Shown here piece after piece: positions 18,296-29,134 of a DNA stretch of 64,000 bases. This stretch comes from an uncultured Oceanobacter sp. (GTDB taxonomy: Bacteria > Pseudomonadota > Gammaproteobacteria > Pseudomonadales > Oceanobacteraceae): positions 1-64,000 of the forward strand of contig CAJXTI010000004.1 in NCBI GenBank assembly GCA_913061185.1, read 5' to 3'. Both the position numbers and the translations under genes were made by a program. Below the pieces are notes generated by a model, which saw only the letters and a list, made by a program, of their open reading frames with translations, did no database searches and was not told the origin of the DNA. Each line of letters begins with the position of its first letter. Positions within the stretch are counted from its first letter, which is position 1.

Positions 18296-19834
18296 TTATG
18301 CTCCCGCGTTGTCGGTGGTGGAAGCCGCTTCGGCTGTGTCAGCAGCGGTAGTGCTGCTTGCATCTGCAGCGGACTCGGCTGTTTTGCGCGGTTTTTTGAC
18401 TTTGGCTTTTTTAGCCTGTTTCGCTGCTTCCTTGGCAGCGGCTTCTGCTTCCAGTCGCTCCTTGCGGGCGGCCATCAAATCCTGGGTATAGGTCAGCTTT
18501 TGCTGGCTGGCACGGCTTTCGGCCAGTTCGCCCTTGGCGTATTCAAAGTACTGCACCAGTGGAATATGAGAAGGGCAAACATAGGCGCAGGAACCGCACA
18601 GAATGCAGTCACGCAGTCCGGCATCCTGAGCACTGTCGAAGTCGTCCTGCTTTGAGCTGCGTGCCATCTCCAGCGGCAACAATCCCATTGGGCAAGCATC
18701 AACGCAGCGGCCACAACGAATACACGGCGATGGCATGTGTTCATTGACTTCGGCACGGGTCAGAGCTAATACCCCAGAGCTGCCCTTGATCAGGGGGACG
18801 TCGGTGGTTGGCAGTACCTGGCCCATCATCGGGCCACCCATCAGTAGCCGTGCCGGGGTGGCGATCAGTCCGCCACAATGCTCAAACAGATGCCTGATGG
18901 GGGTACCCAACAGAGCTTCAACGTTACGGGGTTCGCCGATACAACCGCCAGCAACCGTGGTGATCCGGGAAATCAGCGGCTTGCCATAAATCAGTGCTTG
19001 CTGAATGGCGTATACCGTGGCGACGTTGTGCACCAATACCCCAATGTCGTTGCTGCGTTTGCCCGCAGGGACTTCCAGTCCGGTCACTGCCTGAATCAGC
19101 TGTTTGGCGGAACCCATGGGATAGCGGGCAGGCACCACCACGATCTCAATCGCACCGACATTGGCGGCGGCTTCTTGCAAGGCCGCAATCGCCTGGGGTT
19201 TGTTGTCTTCAATGGCGATGACTGTGCGATAGGCTTCAATGATGTAGCGCACCAGACGGGCACCCTCGACAATCTCGACGGCGCGTTCACGCATCAGCCG
19301 GTCGTCGGTGGTCAGGTAAGGTTCGCATTCACTGCCATTCACAATCAGGGTCTTGATTTCGAAACGGCGGCCCTGACGCAGTTTGATCGCAGCGGGGAAA
19401 ATCGCGCCGCCCATGCCGACAATACCAGCCTGTTCCACCAGTGTGGCCAGCTCTTCCTGAGGCATGGCAAACGGATCCGGCGGCGGTGTCAGCGCGATCC
19501 ATTCTTCCTGGCCATCCGGTTGCAGGATAATGGCTTTGGCTGGCAAACCTGACGGGTGGGGCATGGTGATCGTGTCGATAGCCGTAACCGTACCGGACGT
19601 CGGGGCGTGAATATTGGCAGAAAAACGCCCTGCGGCGGCGGCAATCCGCTGGCCCTTGAGTACTCGCTCACCGACCTGTACCAGTGGCTTGGCGTCTTCA
19701 CCAGAATGCTGGCACAGCGGCAGCCAAAGCGTGTCGGGCAAGGGCAAATGGCTGTTGATTTCAAAGCGGGCACTGTCAGCCTTGTGGCCGTCGGGGTGCA
19801 CGCCGCCGCGAATGCGGCCGAGTCCGAATAACAT
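18296..19834 (-). CDS. rnfC: Electron transport complex subunit RnfC
   Basis: The soluble NADH/flavin and iron-sulfur subunit of Rnf, 512 residues. It has an N-terminal biotinyl-like region, a GMGGAIFPAAIKL loop, NGSECEPYLTTDDRLM of the NADH-binding fold and two 4Fe-4S motifs, CIRCGRCVDACP and CILCGSCAYVCPS. The C-terminus is a Lys/Ala coiled tail followed by an Ala/Thr/Ser run. This tail is much shorter than in enteric RsxC (about 740 residues). It starts 1 base after rnfB. Confidence 0.95.
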   Translation of the reverse strand: MLFGLGRIRGGVHPDGHKADSARFEINSHLPLPDTLWLPLCQHSGEDAKPLVQVGERVLKGQRIAAAAGRFSANIHAPTSGTVTAIDTITMPHPSGLPAKAIILQPDGQEEWIALTPPPDPFAMPQEELATLVEQAGIVGMGGAIFPAAIKLRQGRRFEIKTLIVNGSECEPYLTTDDRLMRERAVEIVEGARLVRYIIEAYRTVIAIEDNKPQAIAALQEAAANVGAIEIVVVPARYPMGSAKQLIQAVTGLEVPAGKRSNDIGVLVHNVATVYAIQQALIYGKPLISRITTVAGGCIGEPRNVEALLGTPIRHLFEHCGGLIATPARLLMGGPMMGQVLPTTDVPLIKGSSGVLALTRAEVNEHMPSPCIRCGRCVDACPMGLLPLEMARSSKQDDFDSAQDAGLRDCILCGSCAYVCPSHIPLVQYFEYAKGELAESRASQQKLTYTQDLMAARKERLEAEAAAKEAAKQAKKAKVKKPRKTAESAADASSTTAADTAEAASTTDNAGA

Positions 19835-19835
19835 A

Positions 19836-20363
19836 TCAGGCGGCCTCTGGTTTCGACCAGTGCCAACGCTCCAGCGTCACAGGTTGTGTGGTCAGGCTGA
19901 TGCAGTCTTCAGGGCAGGCTTCCATGCATTGGCTGCAACCGGTGCAGGCCTTGGAGACGACGACGTGGATCTGTTTGCTGGCCCCGACAATGGCATCGGT
20001 AGGGCAGGCTTTGTAACAGCGGGTGCAGCCGGTACACAGGGTTTCATTAATGGTGGCCAGTTGTGGCTCCGGAGAATCTCCCAGAGTGGAAAGGTCGATA
20101 TCCAACAAGCGGGCGAGGTTTTCAGCCAGTGCCCGGCCACCAGGAGGACAGCAAGTGACATCGGCATTGCCGCTGGCGATGGCCTCTGCTGCTGGTGTAC
20201 AGCCAGGAAATCCGCATTGGCCGCACTGGCTGCCAGGCAGCATTTGTTCGATTTCTTTCATCATCGGATCGTCTTCGCCAGTGGCAAAGTATTTGGCTGC
20301 CAGACCAAGCAGGCCTCCGAGAACCAGGCCTAATAGAGTGAGTACCAGAGTTGCGATCAACAT
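19836..20363 (-). CDS. rnfB: Electron transport complex subunit RnfB (ferredoxin-like)
   Basis: A 175-residue iron-sulfur subunit anchored by one N-terminal helix (about 3-25). MLPGSQCGQCGFPGC opens the first cluster-binding domain. Two bacterial-ferredoxin motifs follow: CTGCTRCYKACP and CTGCSQCMEACP. It passes electrons between RnfC and the membrane core and is the likely docking site for ferredoxin. It lies 83 bases after rnfA, an interval holding a terminator-like hairpin that could lower expression of the genes downstream. Confidence 0.95.
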   Translation of the reverse strand: MLIATLVLTLLGLVLGGLLGLAAKYFATGEDDPMMKEIEQMLPGSQCGQCGFPGCTPAAEAIASGNADVTCCPPGGRALAENLARLLDIDLSTLGDSPEPQLATINETLCTGCTRCYKACPTDAIVGASKQIHVVVSKACTGCSQCMEACPEDCISLTTQPVTLERWHWSKPEAA

Positions 20364-20425
20364 AATGCCTCCGAAGATCCTGTTTGCCGGTCTGCCCCGG
20401 CGTTTGGGTGGTAGGTGAAAAACAG

Positions 20426-20444
20426 CTGCCGTTCGAGACGGCAG
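20426..20444 (-). terminator. Hairpin between rnfA and rnfB, possible attenuator
   Basis: CTGCCGT and ACGGCAG pair (7 bp, loop of 5). On the transcript strand they are followed by CTGTTTTT, as in a rho-independent terminator. It lies 2 bases after the rnfA stop, inside the operon, so partial termination or RNA processing is likely. Confidence 0.6.
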
Positions 20445-20446
20445 AC

Positions 20447-21019
20447 TCAGATCATTCCGCTAAAGCCCATAAATACCAGCGACAACGAGCCAGCCGTAAC
20501 CAGGCTGATCGGTGTACCGCTGAACAGCTCGGGCACATTGGCCAGTGCCAGTCGTTCCCGTAGTCCGGCAAACATCACCATGACAATCACAAACCCGAGT
20601 GCCGAACCGAGACCAAACATCAGGCTTTCGACCAGATTGTGTTGTTCGGTGATATTCAGTAAAGCAACGCCCAGCACTGCGCAGTTGGTGGTAATCAACG
20701 GCAGGTAAATGCCCAATGCCTTATGCAGCAGCGGGCTGGCCCGGCGAATCAGTACTTCGGTGAACTGCACCACGGCAGCAATAATCAGGATGAAGGACAG
20801 AATGCGCAGGAATTCAATGCCCAGTGGTTGCAACAGCCAGTGTTCAATCATCCAGCTGCACAGCGCCGACAGCGTCAGTACAAAGGTCGTCGCCAGACTC
20901 ATGCCCCAGGCGGCTGATACATTGCTGGATACCCCCATCAGTGGGCACAGACCAAGGAACTTCACCAGTACGATGTTGTTGACCAGCGACGTGCTGACCA
21001 GAATCAACAGATATTCCAT
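20447..21019 (-). CDS. rnfA: Electron transport complex subunit RnfA
   Basis: The first gene of the rnf operon: 190 residues, about six helices, opening [31 protein letters not shown], with the later [15 protein letters not shown]. These Cys-containing half-helices pair with those of RnfE. ATG 21019 follows AGGAGG. A sigma-54 promoter lies about 45 bases upstream and a NifA box about 120 bases beyond that, so this copy is the nitrogen-fixation Rnf (like rnf1 of Azotobacter) rather than the housekeeping SoxR-reducing Rsx. Confidence 0.96.
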   Translation of the reverse strand: MEYLLILVSTSLVNNIVLVKFLGLCPLMGVSSNVSAAWGMSLATTFVLTLSALCSWMIEHWLLQPLGIEFLRILSFILIIAAVVQFTEVLIRRASPLLHKALGIYLPLITTNCAVLGVALLNITEQHNLVESLMFGLGSALGFVIVMVMFAGLRERLALANVPELFSGTPISLVTAGSLSLVFMGFSGMI

Positions 21020-21064
21020 AAGGCCTCCTGAATCTCGGGCGGGTCTGTCGTATCAGCTCAAAAT

Positions 21065-21081
21065 TGCATTTCCTGTGCCAC
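21065..21081 (-). promoter_or_regulatory. Sigma-54 promoter of the rnf operon
   Basis: On the minus strand the sequence is TGGCACAGGAAATGCA: GG-N10-GC with a perfect TGGCAC -24 element. The -12 GC lies at 21066-21067 and the -24 GG at 21078-21079. The predicted leader to rnfA is about 35 bases. Confidence 0.85.
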
Positions 21082-21190
21082 GGGATTGGCCGTAGCTGCT
21101 GTTGTATCGAAGCGACAAAGGAATGACTGCAAATGGTGCGCAAAGGCTTGAAAACAGGGCATTTGATTGAAAAACGACAAAGATTTTGTT

Positions 21191-21206
21191 TGTCGTACTT
21201 GCGACA
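21191..21206. promoter_or_regulatory. NifA upstream activator site shared by rnfA and nifL
   Basis: TGTCGTACTTGCGACA is a perfect TGT-N10-ACA box, flanked to give TTGT...ACAA. Its centre is about 120 bases from the rnfA -24 element and about 114 from the nifL -24 element, an almost symmetric position. Other CGACAAA half-sites lie nearby at 21113 and 21175. Confidence 0.85.
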
Positions 21207-21262
21207 AACAGTAAAAAACCGGGAAATGCCATTGTTGCATTACTGACAAATGTTCGCGGCAT

Positions 21263-22968
<1,706 letters not shown>

Positions 22969-22980
22969 GAGGCCAACGTG

Positions 22981-24588
22981 ATGACAACCTCCCGATTAGC
23001 GGCTGGTGGCAAGCGTGTTAACAGTAAGGCTGAGTTGATGGAGCGGCAATTCCGCTGCCTGGCGGAAGTCGCCGGAGTGCTGTCGGAAGCTCGCACCATT
23101 GAGGAAACGCTTACCGGAATTCTGGGCATCCTGCATAATCATTGTGGCTTGCAGCATGGTGTGGTCAACCTGTATGACCCCGAGAACAGCACACTGCAGG
23201 TCGGTGCCGTGTACCGTGAAAATGACGGTGGCGGCAAGACACCATCGGTCAAGTATCAGCCTGGCGAAGGGATCGTGGGGCGGGTGCTGTCGAGCAATCA
23301 GTCGATCGTACTGGGGCGTATCTCCAGTGAACCGAGATTTTTAGATCGACTGGAACTCTACGATCTGGAACTGCCATTTATTGGTGTGCCGATCCGGGAT
23401 GGCAAAGGCAAGGCGATCGGCGTACTGGCCGCCCAGCCTGATGTTCCCGCCGATGACTATCTGGCTGAACGCACCGAGTTTATGACGGCGGCAGCCAATT
23501 TGCTGTCGCAAACCGTGCGCTTGCTGGTGAACCAGGAAGAAGGCCAGACCATTGCTCGTGAGCGCGACGAGCTGCGTCGGGAAGTACGGGTAAAATACGG
23601 TTTTGACAACATGGTTGTCGGCCACTCTGATGGTATGCGGCGGGTGTTTGATCAGGTGCGTCGGGTGGCCAAATGGGACAGCACCGTGCTGATTCTGGGG
23701 GAATCCGGTACCGGCAAGGAGCTGATCGCCAACGCCATCCACTACAACTCGCCCCGGTCACACAATCATTTTGTCTGCCTGAACTGCGCCTCCTTGCCAG
23801 AAAATTTGCTCGAATCGGAATTATTTGGCCATGAAAAAGGCGCGTTTACCAATGCCATCAAGCAGCGCAAGGGCCGTTTTGAACAAGCCGACGGGGGCAC
23901 CTTGTTCCTGGATGAAATTGGCGAAATCTCCGCCCTGTTTCAGGCCAAACTGTTACGGGTGTTGCAAGAAGGCGAACTGGAGCGGGTCGGGGGTGGCCAG
24001 ACCATCAAGGTCAACGTACGTATCGTTGCTGCGACCAACCGCAATCTCGAAGAAGAAGTTGAAAAAGGCCGCTTCCGCGAAGATCTCTATTACCGTCTTA
24101 ATGTCATGGCGATCCAGCTGCCACCACTGCGAGAACGGCTGGTGGATGTGCCGGAATTGGCCACCTTCCTGCTCGACAAGGTATCCCGCCAGCAAGGTCG
24201 CCCCTTGCGATTGACTGACAACGCCATTCGCATATTGATGAGCCATGACTGGCCCGGCAATGTGCGGCAGTTGGAAAACTGCCTCGAACGGGCAGCGGTG
24301 ATGAGTGAAGAAGGGGTGATCGATAGCGACGTGATTGCGCTGCCAGATCATCAGCGCCAGGGTAGTGTCAGTACCGGCAATGGCAGTACGGGCTACAGCA
24401 GTCCTGCACCGGCAACAGCCTCCAGCGTTGATCTCGACAATCCTGAAATGGATGAACGCGAACGCCTGATCGCAGCTCTTGAACAAACCGGCTGGGTGCA
24501 AGCCAAGGCAGCTCGTTTGCTCAATATGACCCCGCGTCAGATTGCCTATCGGATCCAAACCATGAAAATCAATGTGCGCAAACTGTAG
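22981..24588 (+). CDS. nifA: Nif-specific sigma-54 activator NifA
   Basis: The enhancer-binding activator of nif promoters, 535 residues. It has an N-terminal GAF domain (about 35-180), an AAA+ domain with Walker A GESGTGKE (about 239), [19 protein letters not shown] carrying the GAFT loop that contacts sigma-54, Walker [11 protein letters not shown], and a Fis-type helix-turn-helix at the end ([20 protein letters not shown]). The Cys pair found in the interdomain linker of oxygen-sensitive rhizobial NifA is absent, matching control by NifL. GTG at 22978 is an alternative start; ATG 22981 is better spaced from AGGAGG. Confidence 0.96.
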   Translation: MTTSRLAAGGKRVNSKAELMERQFRCLAEVAGVLSEARTIEETLTGILGILHNHCGLQHGVVNLYDPENSTLQVGAVYRENDGGGKTPSVKYQPGEGIVGRVLSSNQSIVLGRISSEPRFLDRLELYDLELPFIGVPIRDGKGKAIGVLAAQPDVPADDYLAERTEFMTAAANLLSQTVRLLVNQEEGQTIARERDELRREVRVKYGFDNMVVGHSDGMRRVFDQVRRVAKWDSTVLILGESGTGKELIANAIHYNSPRSHNHFVCLNCASLPENLLESELFGHEKGAFTNAIKQRKGRFEQADGGTLFLDEIGEISALFQAKLLRVLQEGELERVGGGQTIKVNVRIVAATNRNLEEEVEKGRFREDLYYRLNVMAIQLPPLRERLVDVPELATFLLDKVSRQQGRPLRLTDNAIRILMSHDWPGNVRQLENCLERAAVMSEEGVIDSDVIALPDHQRQGSVSTGNGSTGYSSPAPATASSVDLDNPEMDERERLIAALEQTGWVQAKAARLLNMTPRQIAYRIQTMKINVRKL

Positions 24589-24740
24589 GGCCAAGGTTCC
24601 GTGCTCTGCCGTTGCGCCGAATGCGCTGCTGATGTGCCAGGTTCTCATCGGTACGGCTGGAACGACTGCCGACGGTGGGGCATTGCTACATCATTGAACA
24701 TTCCTGCCTTTGTACCCTACACCACAAAAATACTCCCTGA

Positions 24741-24761
24741 TGTGCTGTATGTAACACGACA
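24741..24761. promoter_or_regulatory. Two overlapping NifA boxes upstream of nifB
   Basis: TGTGCTGTATGTAACA (24741-24756) and TGTATGTAACACGACA (24746-24761) both fit TGT-N10-ACA and overlap by 11 bases, so only one dimer could sit there at a time. They are about 60 bases upstream of the nifB -24 element. The rest of the 24589-24907 interval shows no gene. Confidence 0.75.
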
Positions 24762-24811
24762 AATTGCCAGTTGAAAATGTAAAAAATCAATGAAAACAAC
24801 GGGTTGTATTT

Positions 24812-24827
24812 AGGCATTGGCATTGCA
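24812..24827 (+). promoter_or_regulatory. Sigma-54 promoter of nifB
   Basis: AGGCATTGGCATTGCA has GG (24813-24814), N10 and GC (24825-24826), with the TTGC -12 element. A leader of about 70 bases precedes nifB. Confidence 0.8.
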
Positions 24828-24907
24828 TCGATCTGTTAGCAACCGGCCCACCCGGGTTATCAGAGATTCACCTGCCGCAGGCAGGTCACAATGAAGGAGC
24901 TGAGACC

Positions 24908-26440
24908 ATGCAACTGACAGTGCTTGGACAAGACGAAAGCAACGAGGCGGCAGCAGCAGAAAGCAGCAGCTGCGCCTCTGGCTCGTGCGGCAGCGATAAC
25001 GACCAAATGTCGCAGCTGCCTGATGCAATTCGTGACAAGGTAAAAAATCACCCGTGTTACTCCGAAGAGGCACACCACTACTTTGCTCGTATGCACGTAG
25101 CGGTCGCCCCTGCCTGTAACATCCAGTGTCATTACTGTAATCGCAAGTATGACTGCTCCAATGAATCTCGTCCCGGAGTGGTATCTGAGGTATTGACCCC
25201 AGAAGAAGCCGTGATGAAAACCAAGGCCGTGGCGGCCAATATCCCGCAAATGACCGTACTTGGCATTGCTGGCCCTGGCGACCCGTTAGCCAACCCTGAA
25301 CGCACGTTCGAAACGTTCCGTATGCTGAGCGAACAGGCTCCAGACATCAAACTGTGTGTCTCCACCAATGGTCTGTCGCTGCCGGATTCGGTTGAAGAAC
25401 TGGCGAAGCATAATATCGATCACGTCACCATCACCATCAACTGCGTAGACCCGGCTGTTGGTGCCAAGATCTATCCCTGGATCTACTGGAACAACAAGCG
25501 TATCTACGGCGAAAAAGCCGCCAAAATCCTGATTGCCCAACAGCAAAAAGGCCTGGAGATGCTGGTTGAACGCGGCATCCTGGTGAAGGTTAACTCGGTG
25601 ATGATTCCTGGTGTGAACGACGAACACCTGAAAGAAGTTTCCCGTACGGTCAAATCCAAAGGCGCTTTCCTGCACAACGTCATGCCGCTGATTTCTGAAT
25701 CTGAGCACGGCACTTTCTTCGGCATCATGGGCCAGCGTGGGCCAGAGCCGGAAGAGCTGCAAGACCTGCAGGATGCCTGTTCCGGTGACATGAACATGAT
25801 GCGTCACTGCCGTCAGTGCCGTGCTGATGCGGTTGGCCTGTTGGGTGAAGATCGGGGTGAAGAGTTCACACTCGACAAGATTGCCGCCATGGACATCGAT
25901 TACAACGCGGCGATGAAAACCCGAGCCGTTGTACACGCCGGTATTCTTGAAGAACTGGACGAAAAAGAAGCCAAGCGTAGTCGTCTGGCAGCAGTTTCCG
26001 TCCCCTCTGCGGAGAATGCGATCTCCAGCAGTCTGCGTCCGGTATTGATGGCCGTAGCCACCAGTGGAGGTGGTTTGATCAACCAGCACTTTGGCCATGC
26101 GACCGAATTCCTGATCTATGAAGCCTCACCCAAAGGCGTGCGCTTTATCAGTCACCGCAAGGTTGATCAGTACTGTGTTGGTGATGACGCTTGTGGTGAA
26201 AAAGAAAGTGCCCTGGCCGGTTCCATTCGCGCCCTCAGCGGTTGTGAAGCGGTGCTTTGTTCCAAGATTGGCTACGAGCCATGGTCCTTGCTGGAAGACG
26301 CGGGAATCGTGCCTAACGGTGAACATGCCATGGAGCCTATCGAAGAAGCCGTGCTGGAGGTCTACAAGGAAATGGCCGCCAACGGTCAACTTGATGACGC
26401 GGCTGAATCTGCACCGGCAGCAGAACGGGTCTCTGCCTGA
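24908..26440 (+). CDS. nifB: FeMo-cofactor biosynthesis radical SAM protein NifB
   Basis: NifB makes NifB-co, the 8Fe-9S-C core of the nitrogenase cofactor, using S-adenosylmethionine. Its radical SAM motif CNIQCHYC places the cluster Cys at 70, 74 and 77. The SAM domain runs to about 320 and includes GIAGPGDPLANP. A NifX-like domain follows from about 378 (PVLMAVATSGGGLINQHFGHA), and such two-domain NifB is usual in proteobacteria. The 510 residues are normal length. ATG 24908 follows AAGGAG. It is the first gene of the nifB-fdxN-nifO-nifQ operon under a sigma-54/NifA promoter. Confidence 0.97.
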   Translation: MQLTVLGQDESNEAAAAESSSCASGSCGSDNDQMSQLPDAIRDKVKNHPCYSEEAHHYFARMHVAVAPACNIQCHYCNRKYDCSNESRPGVVSEVLTPEEAVMKTKAVAANIPQMTVLGIAGPGDPLANPERTFETFRMLSEQAPDIKLCVSTNGLSLPDSVEELAKHNIDHVTITINCVDPAVGAKIYPWIYWNNKRIYGEKAAKILIAQQQKGLEMLVERGILVKVNSVMIPGVNDEHLKEVSRTVKSKGAFLHNVMPLISESEHGTFFGIMGQRGPEPEELQDLQDACSGDMNMMRHCRQCRADAVGLLGEDRGEEFTLDKIAAMDIDYNAAMKTRAVVHAGILEELDEKEAKRSRLAAVSVPSAENAISSSLRPVLMAVATSGGGLINQHFGHATEFLIYEASPKGVRFISHRKVDQYCVGDDACGEKESALAGSIRALSGCEAVLCSKIGYEPWSLLEDAGIVPNGEHAMEPIEEAVLEVYKEMAANGQLDDAAESAPAAERVSA

Positions 26441-26450
26441 GTCATAACCC

Positions 26451-26470
26451 GGCCGGGGAATACCCCGGCC
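26451..26470 (+). terminator. Intercistronic hairpin after nifB
   Basis: GGCCGGGG-AATA-CCCCGGCC is a perfect 8-bp GC-rich stem between nifB and fdxN with no T-run. It is more likely an mRNA-stabilising or processing element than a full terminator. Confidence 0.6.
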
Positions 26471-26495
26471 ATCCACTGCACCCTCGGAGGTTAGC

Positions 26496-26774
26496 ATGGC
26501 GTTATCTATTGTTGATTCCTGCGTGAACTGCTGGGCCTGTTACGACGTATGCCCCAGCGATGCCATTTACGAAAGCAAGCCGCATTTCAAAATCAATGCC
26601 CGCAAGTGTACCGAGTGTGAGGACGACTACGCCCAGCCTCAGTGCGCCAGCATTTGCCCGATTGAAGAAGCGATTCTTGATGCCAGCGGCATGGCGATTA
26701 ACCCGCCAGGCTCATTGACCGGTATTCCGCCAGAAAAAATGGCTGAAGCCCTGAAAGAAATCCAGGCCCGCTAA
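26496..26774 (+). CDS. fdxN: 2[4Fe-4S] ferredoxin FdxN
   Basis: A 92-residue ferredoxin with CVNCWACYDVCPSDAI and CTECEDDYAQPQCASICPI. The second motif has an eight-residue insert between its second and third Cys, typical of the FdxN type found downstream of nifB. It is thought to supply electrons or clusters for NifB-co synthesis. The C-terminal 25 residues form a short extension ending in a Lys/Glu helix. ATG 26496 follows GGAGG. Confidence 0.92.
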   Translation: MALSIVDSCVNCWACYDVCPSDAIYESKPHFKINARKCTECEDDYAQPQCASICPIEEAILDASGMAINPPGSLTGIPPEKMAEALKEIQAR

Positions 26775-26810
26775 CGGTCGTAAGAACTCGTCGCAACAGG
26801 AGATTGTATC

Positions 26811-27287
26811 GTGCTGCATTTTTATGAAAAACCAGGCTGCATCAATAATACCCGCCAGAAAAAGATTCTGCGCGAAGCCGGTGTTGACGTGGTTGAGCAT
26901 AACCTGCTCACCACTCCTTGGCAGGCACAGCAGTTGCGACGTTTTTTTGATTCCTTGCCGGTGAGCGAGTGGTTCAACCGCTCGGCACCCGCCGTTAAAA
27001 ACGGTCAGATCGACCCTGAACACTGTACGGCAGAGCAAGCAATGGCAGCGATGATTGCCGAACCGCTATTGATCCGACGGCCGTTAATTCAGCTGGAAGG
27101 TTGGTATCACTGCGGTTTTGACTGGCCCCGTTTACAGCAGCAGCTGGGGCTGGGCGCTCGCAGCCGCGAAGAACTGGATGTTCCTGATGATATTGAAGGC
27201 TGTGCCAGCCACCACGCTTCGGGGAAGAGCTGCACGGTTCCCGGCAGCATAACAAACAGTCGTACCCAGACAGGAGAATACGCATGA
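26811..27287 (+). CDS. nifO: ArsC/Spx-like nitrogenase-associated protein (NifO)
   Basis: A 158-residue thioredoxin-fold protein of the ArsC/Spx group. MLHFYEKPGCINNTRQKKILREAG resembles the arsenate-reductase active-site loop but with CINN in place of the usual CxxC/S. LLIRRPLIQLEGWYHCGFDW continues the family pattern. In Azotobacter, NifO lies between fdxN and nifQ and affects molybdenum use under nitrate; the same place here supports the name. The start is GTG 26811 after AGGAGA. The tail is Cys/His-containing (GCASHHASGKSC). It overlaps nifQ by four bases. Confidence 0.85.
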   Translation: MLHFYEKPGCINNTRQKKILREAGVDVVEHNLLTTPWQAQQLRRFFDSLPVSEWFNRSAPAVKNGQIDPEHCTAEQAMAAMIAEPLLIRRPLIQLEGWYHCGFDWPRLQQQLGLGARSREELDVPDDIEGCASHHASGKSCTVPGSITNSRTQTGEYA

Positions 27288-27925
27288 ACCTGGCGGTGAC
27301 TTTACGTCCAACACTCTGGCGACAGATTGTCATCCAGCTGTTGCCAATGGCCAATAGTGAGCGGCAACCCCTGCGTGCCAATACCAGTCGCTGGTTAGGA
27401 CAAATGCTGCGTGGTCAGCGTCAGGGACGTACCTGTCTGCCGTACTACCTGGGTCTGAAGCCGGTCGATTTTCGCTGGTTTATGCATCGCTACCTGCATG
27501 GCCAAAACCGTTATCAAAGCCTGCCGTCGCCACGCCAGCAAGACCGTGACAATCTGCGTCACGATACCGACTTGCGCCAGCAACTGCTGGAAATGCGTGA
27601 GGACGAATGGCAGGAAATACGCCAGTTGCTGCTGCAATACCGGGCTGGCAAGGACGATAGCGAATTGCTGATGGCTGATATCGTCGCTGCGGGTTGTCTT
27701 GGTGGCGAACATCTCTGGCGTGACCTCGGCTTGCTCAATCGCAGCGAGTTGAGTGCCTTGTTGTCGCAGAATTTTCCTCAGCTGGTGGCCGCCAACGATC
27801 GCGACATGAAGTGGAAACGATTCTTTTACAAGCAGTTGTGTGAAGCCGGTGGCGGTTATGTTTGTCGCGCCCCCAGCTGTGATGAATGCACCGCGTATGC
27901 CGACTGTTTTGGCCCTGAAGACTGA
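27284..27925 (+). CDS. nifQ: Molybdenum-processing protein NifQ
   Basis: NifQ carries a Mo-Fe-S cluster and passes molybdenum to the NifEN/NifH cofactor machinery. The 213-residue product ends with CRAPSCDECTAYADC, the diagnostic C-x4-C-x2-C-x5-C. RTCLPYYLGLKPVDFRWF and SELLMADIVAAGCLGGEHLWRDLGL are also family sequence. ATG 27284 overlaps the nifO stop (ATGA), indicating coupled translation. Confidence 0.95.
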   Translation: MNLAVTLRPTLWRQIVIQLLPMANSERQPLRANTSRWLGQMLRGQRQGRTCLPYYLGLKPVDFRWFMHRYLHGQNRYQSLPSPRQQDRDNLRHDTDLRQQLLEMREDEWQEIRQLLLQYRAGKDDSELLMADIVAAGCLGGEHLWRDLGLLNRSELSALLSQNFPQLVAANDRDMKWKRFFYKQLCEAGGGYVCRAPSCDECTAYADCFGPED

Positions 27926-27980
27926 TTTCGAATGACCCATTAATCCATCAATGACCATTTTTCTGGAAGAGGAGATCACC

Positions 27981-28772
27981 ATGACTCAATGGCAAACCCT
28001 GTCCGTTACCGAAGCTGAAGCGATGTTATATGACGGCCCTATGTTGCTGCTTGACATGCGTGATTTCCGTTCTTATCTGTCGGGTCATCATCCTTCTGCG
28101 CTGCATCTGAATGACAGTAATTTGCGCGCCTTGATCAAACATACCGCGCGCTCCGTGCCGGTGTTGATCTACTGCTATCACGGCCACGCCAGTCAGGATA
28201 TGGCACAGCTGTTCAGTGACTTCGGCTTTACCAGCTGTTACAGCCTTGATGGTGGCTATGAAGCCTGGTATCCGAGCATCAGCCGTCCGCTTGATGCTAT
28301 CAGCCACGAACTGTGTGGCTGGCTGGTCGACAACGAATTTGATCCGACCAATCTTGACCAGCGTGGTGACAACCAGAACACAGCGCTGATGCAGGCTTGT
28401 CGGGAAGGTAATTTTGCCATCGCCCACGAGTTGGTGATGGCCGGTGCGGGTATCGATCTGGTTAACAAGGATGGTAATAACGCCCTCTGGATGGCATGCC
28501 ACAGTAAAAACGCTCGTATCGTCAAACTATTGCTCGATAACGATATTGATATGGACCAGCAAAATGACCACGGTGCGACGGCGCTGATTTACGCCGTTTC
28601 TATTGGTCATAACCCACTGGTTGCACAACTGCTGGAGGCCGGTGCTGATACCTCACCGACCACGCTGGATGACTTCTCGGTACTCGACGTTGCCGCCAGT
28701 ACCAGTACCTTACGCCTGCTGCAACACCACATTCTGCCGGATAACCACCCGGTTAATCGCTTTGTCGCCTGA
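27981..28772 (+). CDS. Rhodanese-ankyrin fusion protein (RhdN-like)
   Basis: A 263-residue two-part protein. Residues 1-100 are a rhodanese domain with the active-site loop CYHGHAS (Cys65), expected to carry persulfide sulfur. Residues about 103-255 are four ankyrin-like repeats (QNTALMQACREGNFAIAHEL, NNALWMACHSKNARIVKLLL and so on). ATG 27981 follows GAGGAG; an ATG ten codons earlier is less well placed. Its place between nifQ and glutaredoxin matches the rhodanese gene of the Azotobacter nifB region. The ankyrin part is clearly related to the stand-alone ankyrin gene at 54861, so it may dock to a Nif partner. Confidence 0.85.
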   Translation: MTQWQTLSVTEAEAMLYDGPMLLLDMRDFRSYLSGHHPSALHLNDSNLRALIKHTARSVPVLIYCYHGHASQDMAQLFSDFGFTSCYSLDGGYEAWYPSISRPLDAISHELCGWLVDNEFDPTNLDQRGDNQNTALMQACREGNFAIAHELVMAGAGIDLVNKDGNNALWMACHSKNARIVKLLLDNDIDMDQQNDHGATALIYAVSIGHNPLVAQLLEAGADTSPTTLDDFSVLDVAASTSTLRLLQHHILPDNHPVNRFVA

Positions 28773-28783
28773 GGGAAACCACC

Positions 28784-29122
28784 ATGAGCACCACCGATAT
28801 TATCCAAACCATCAATAAGCAAATCACCAGCAATCCGGTACTGATCTATATGAAAGGCACACCGGAAGCGCCGGAATGCGGTTTTTCTGCGGCGGCAGTC
28901 AAGTCACTGCAAGCAACCGGTGCCGACTTTGCCTATGTCAATATCCTGCAAGCACCATCGATTCGGGAGCGCCTGCCGAAGGTTTCCAACTGGCCAACCT
29001 TTCCCCAGTTGTTCGTTAATGGCGAACTGGTTGGCGGTAGTGACATTGTTTGCAGTATGGCAGCGGATGGCTCGCTGAAAACACTGCTGCAAGAAGCCAA
29101 CGTCAGTGCCAGCGCTGAATAA
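28784..29122 (+). CDS. Monothiol glutaredoxin (Grx4/Grx5 family, nif-associated)
   Basis: A 112-residue monothiol glutaredoxin: VLIYMKGTPEAPECGFSAAAV has the CGFS active site, followed by WPTFPQLFVNGELVGGSDIV. Such proteins bind a bridging [2Fe-2S] cluster with glutathione and pass it on, often together with BolA proteins. A BolA gene follows after 12 bases. The copy inside the nif cluster corresponds to Grx5nif of Azotobacter. It starts 11 bases after the rhodanese gene. Confidence 0.93.
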   Translation: MSTTDIIQTINKQITSNPVLIYMKGTPEAPECGFSAAAVKSLQATGADFAYVNILQAPSIRERLPKVSNWPTFPQLFVNGELVGGSDIVCSMAADGSLKTLLQEANVSASAE

Positions 29123-29134
29123 CAGGACGTCATT

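Noticed and set aside
21103-21117. TGT...ACA near rnfA as another NifA box
   Set aside because: The spacer is 9 bases, not 10. It may be a CGACAAA half-site only.
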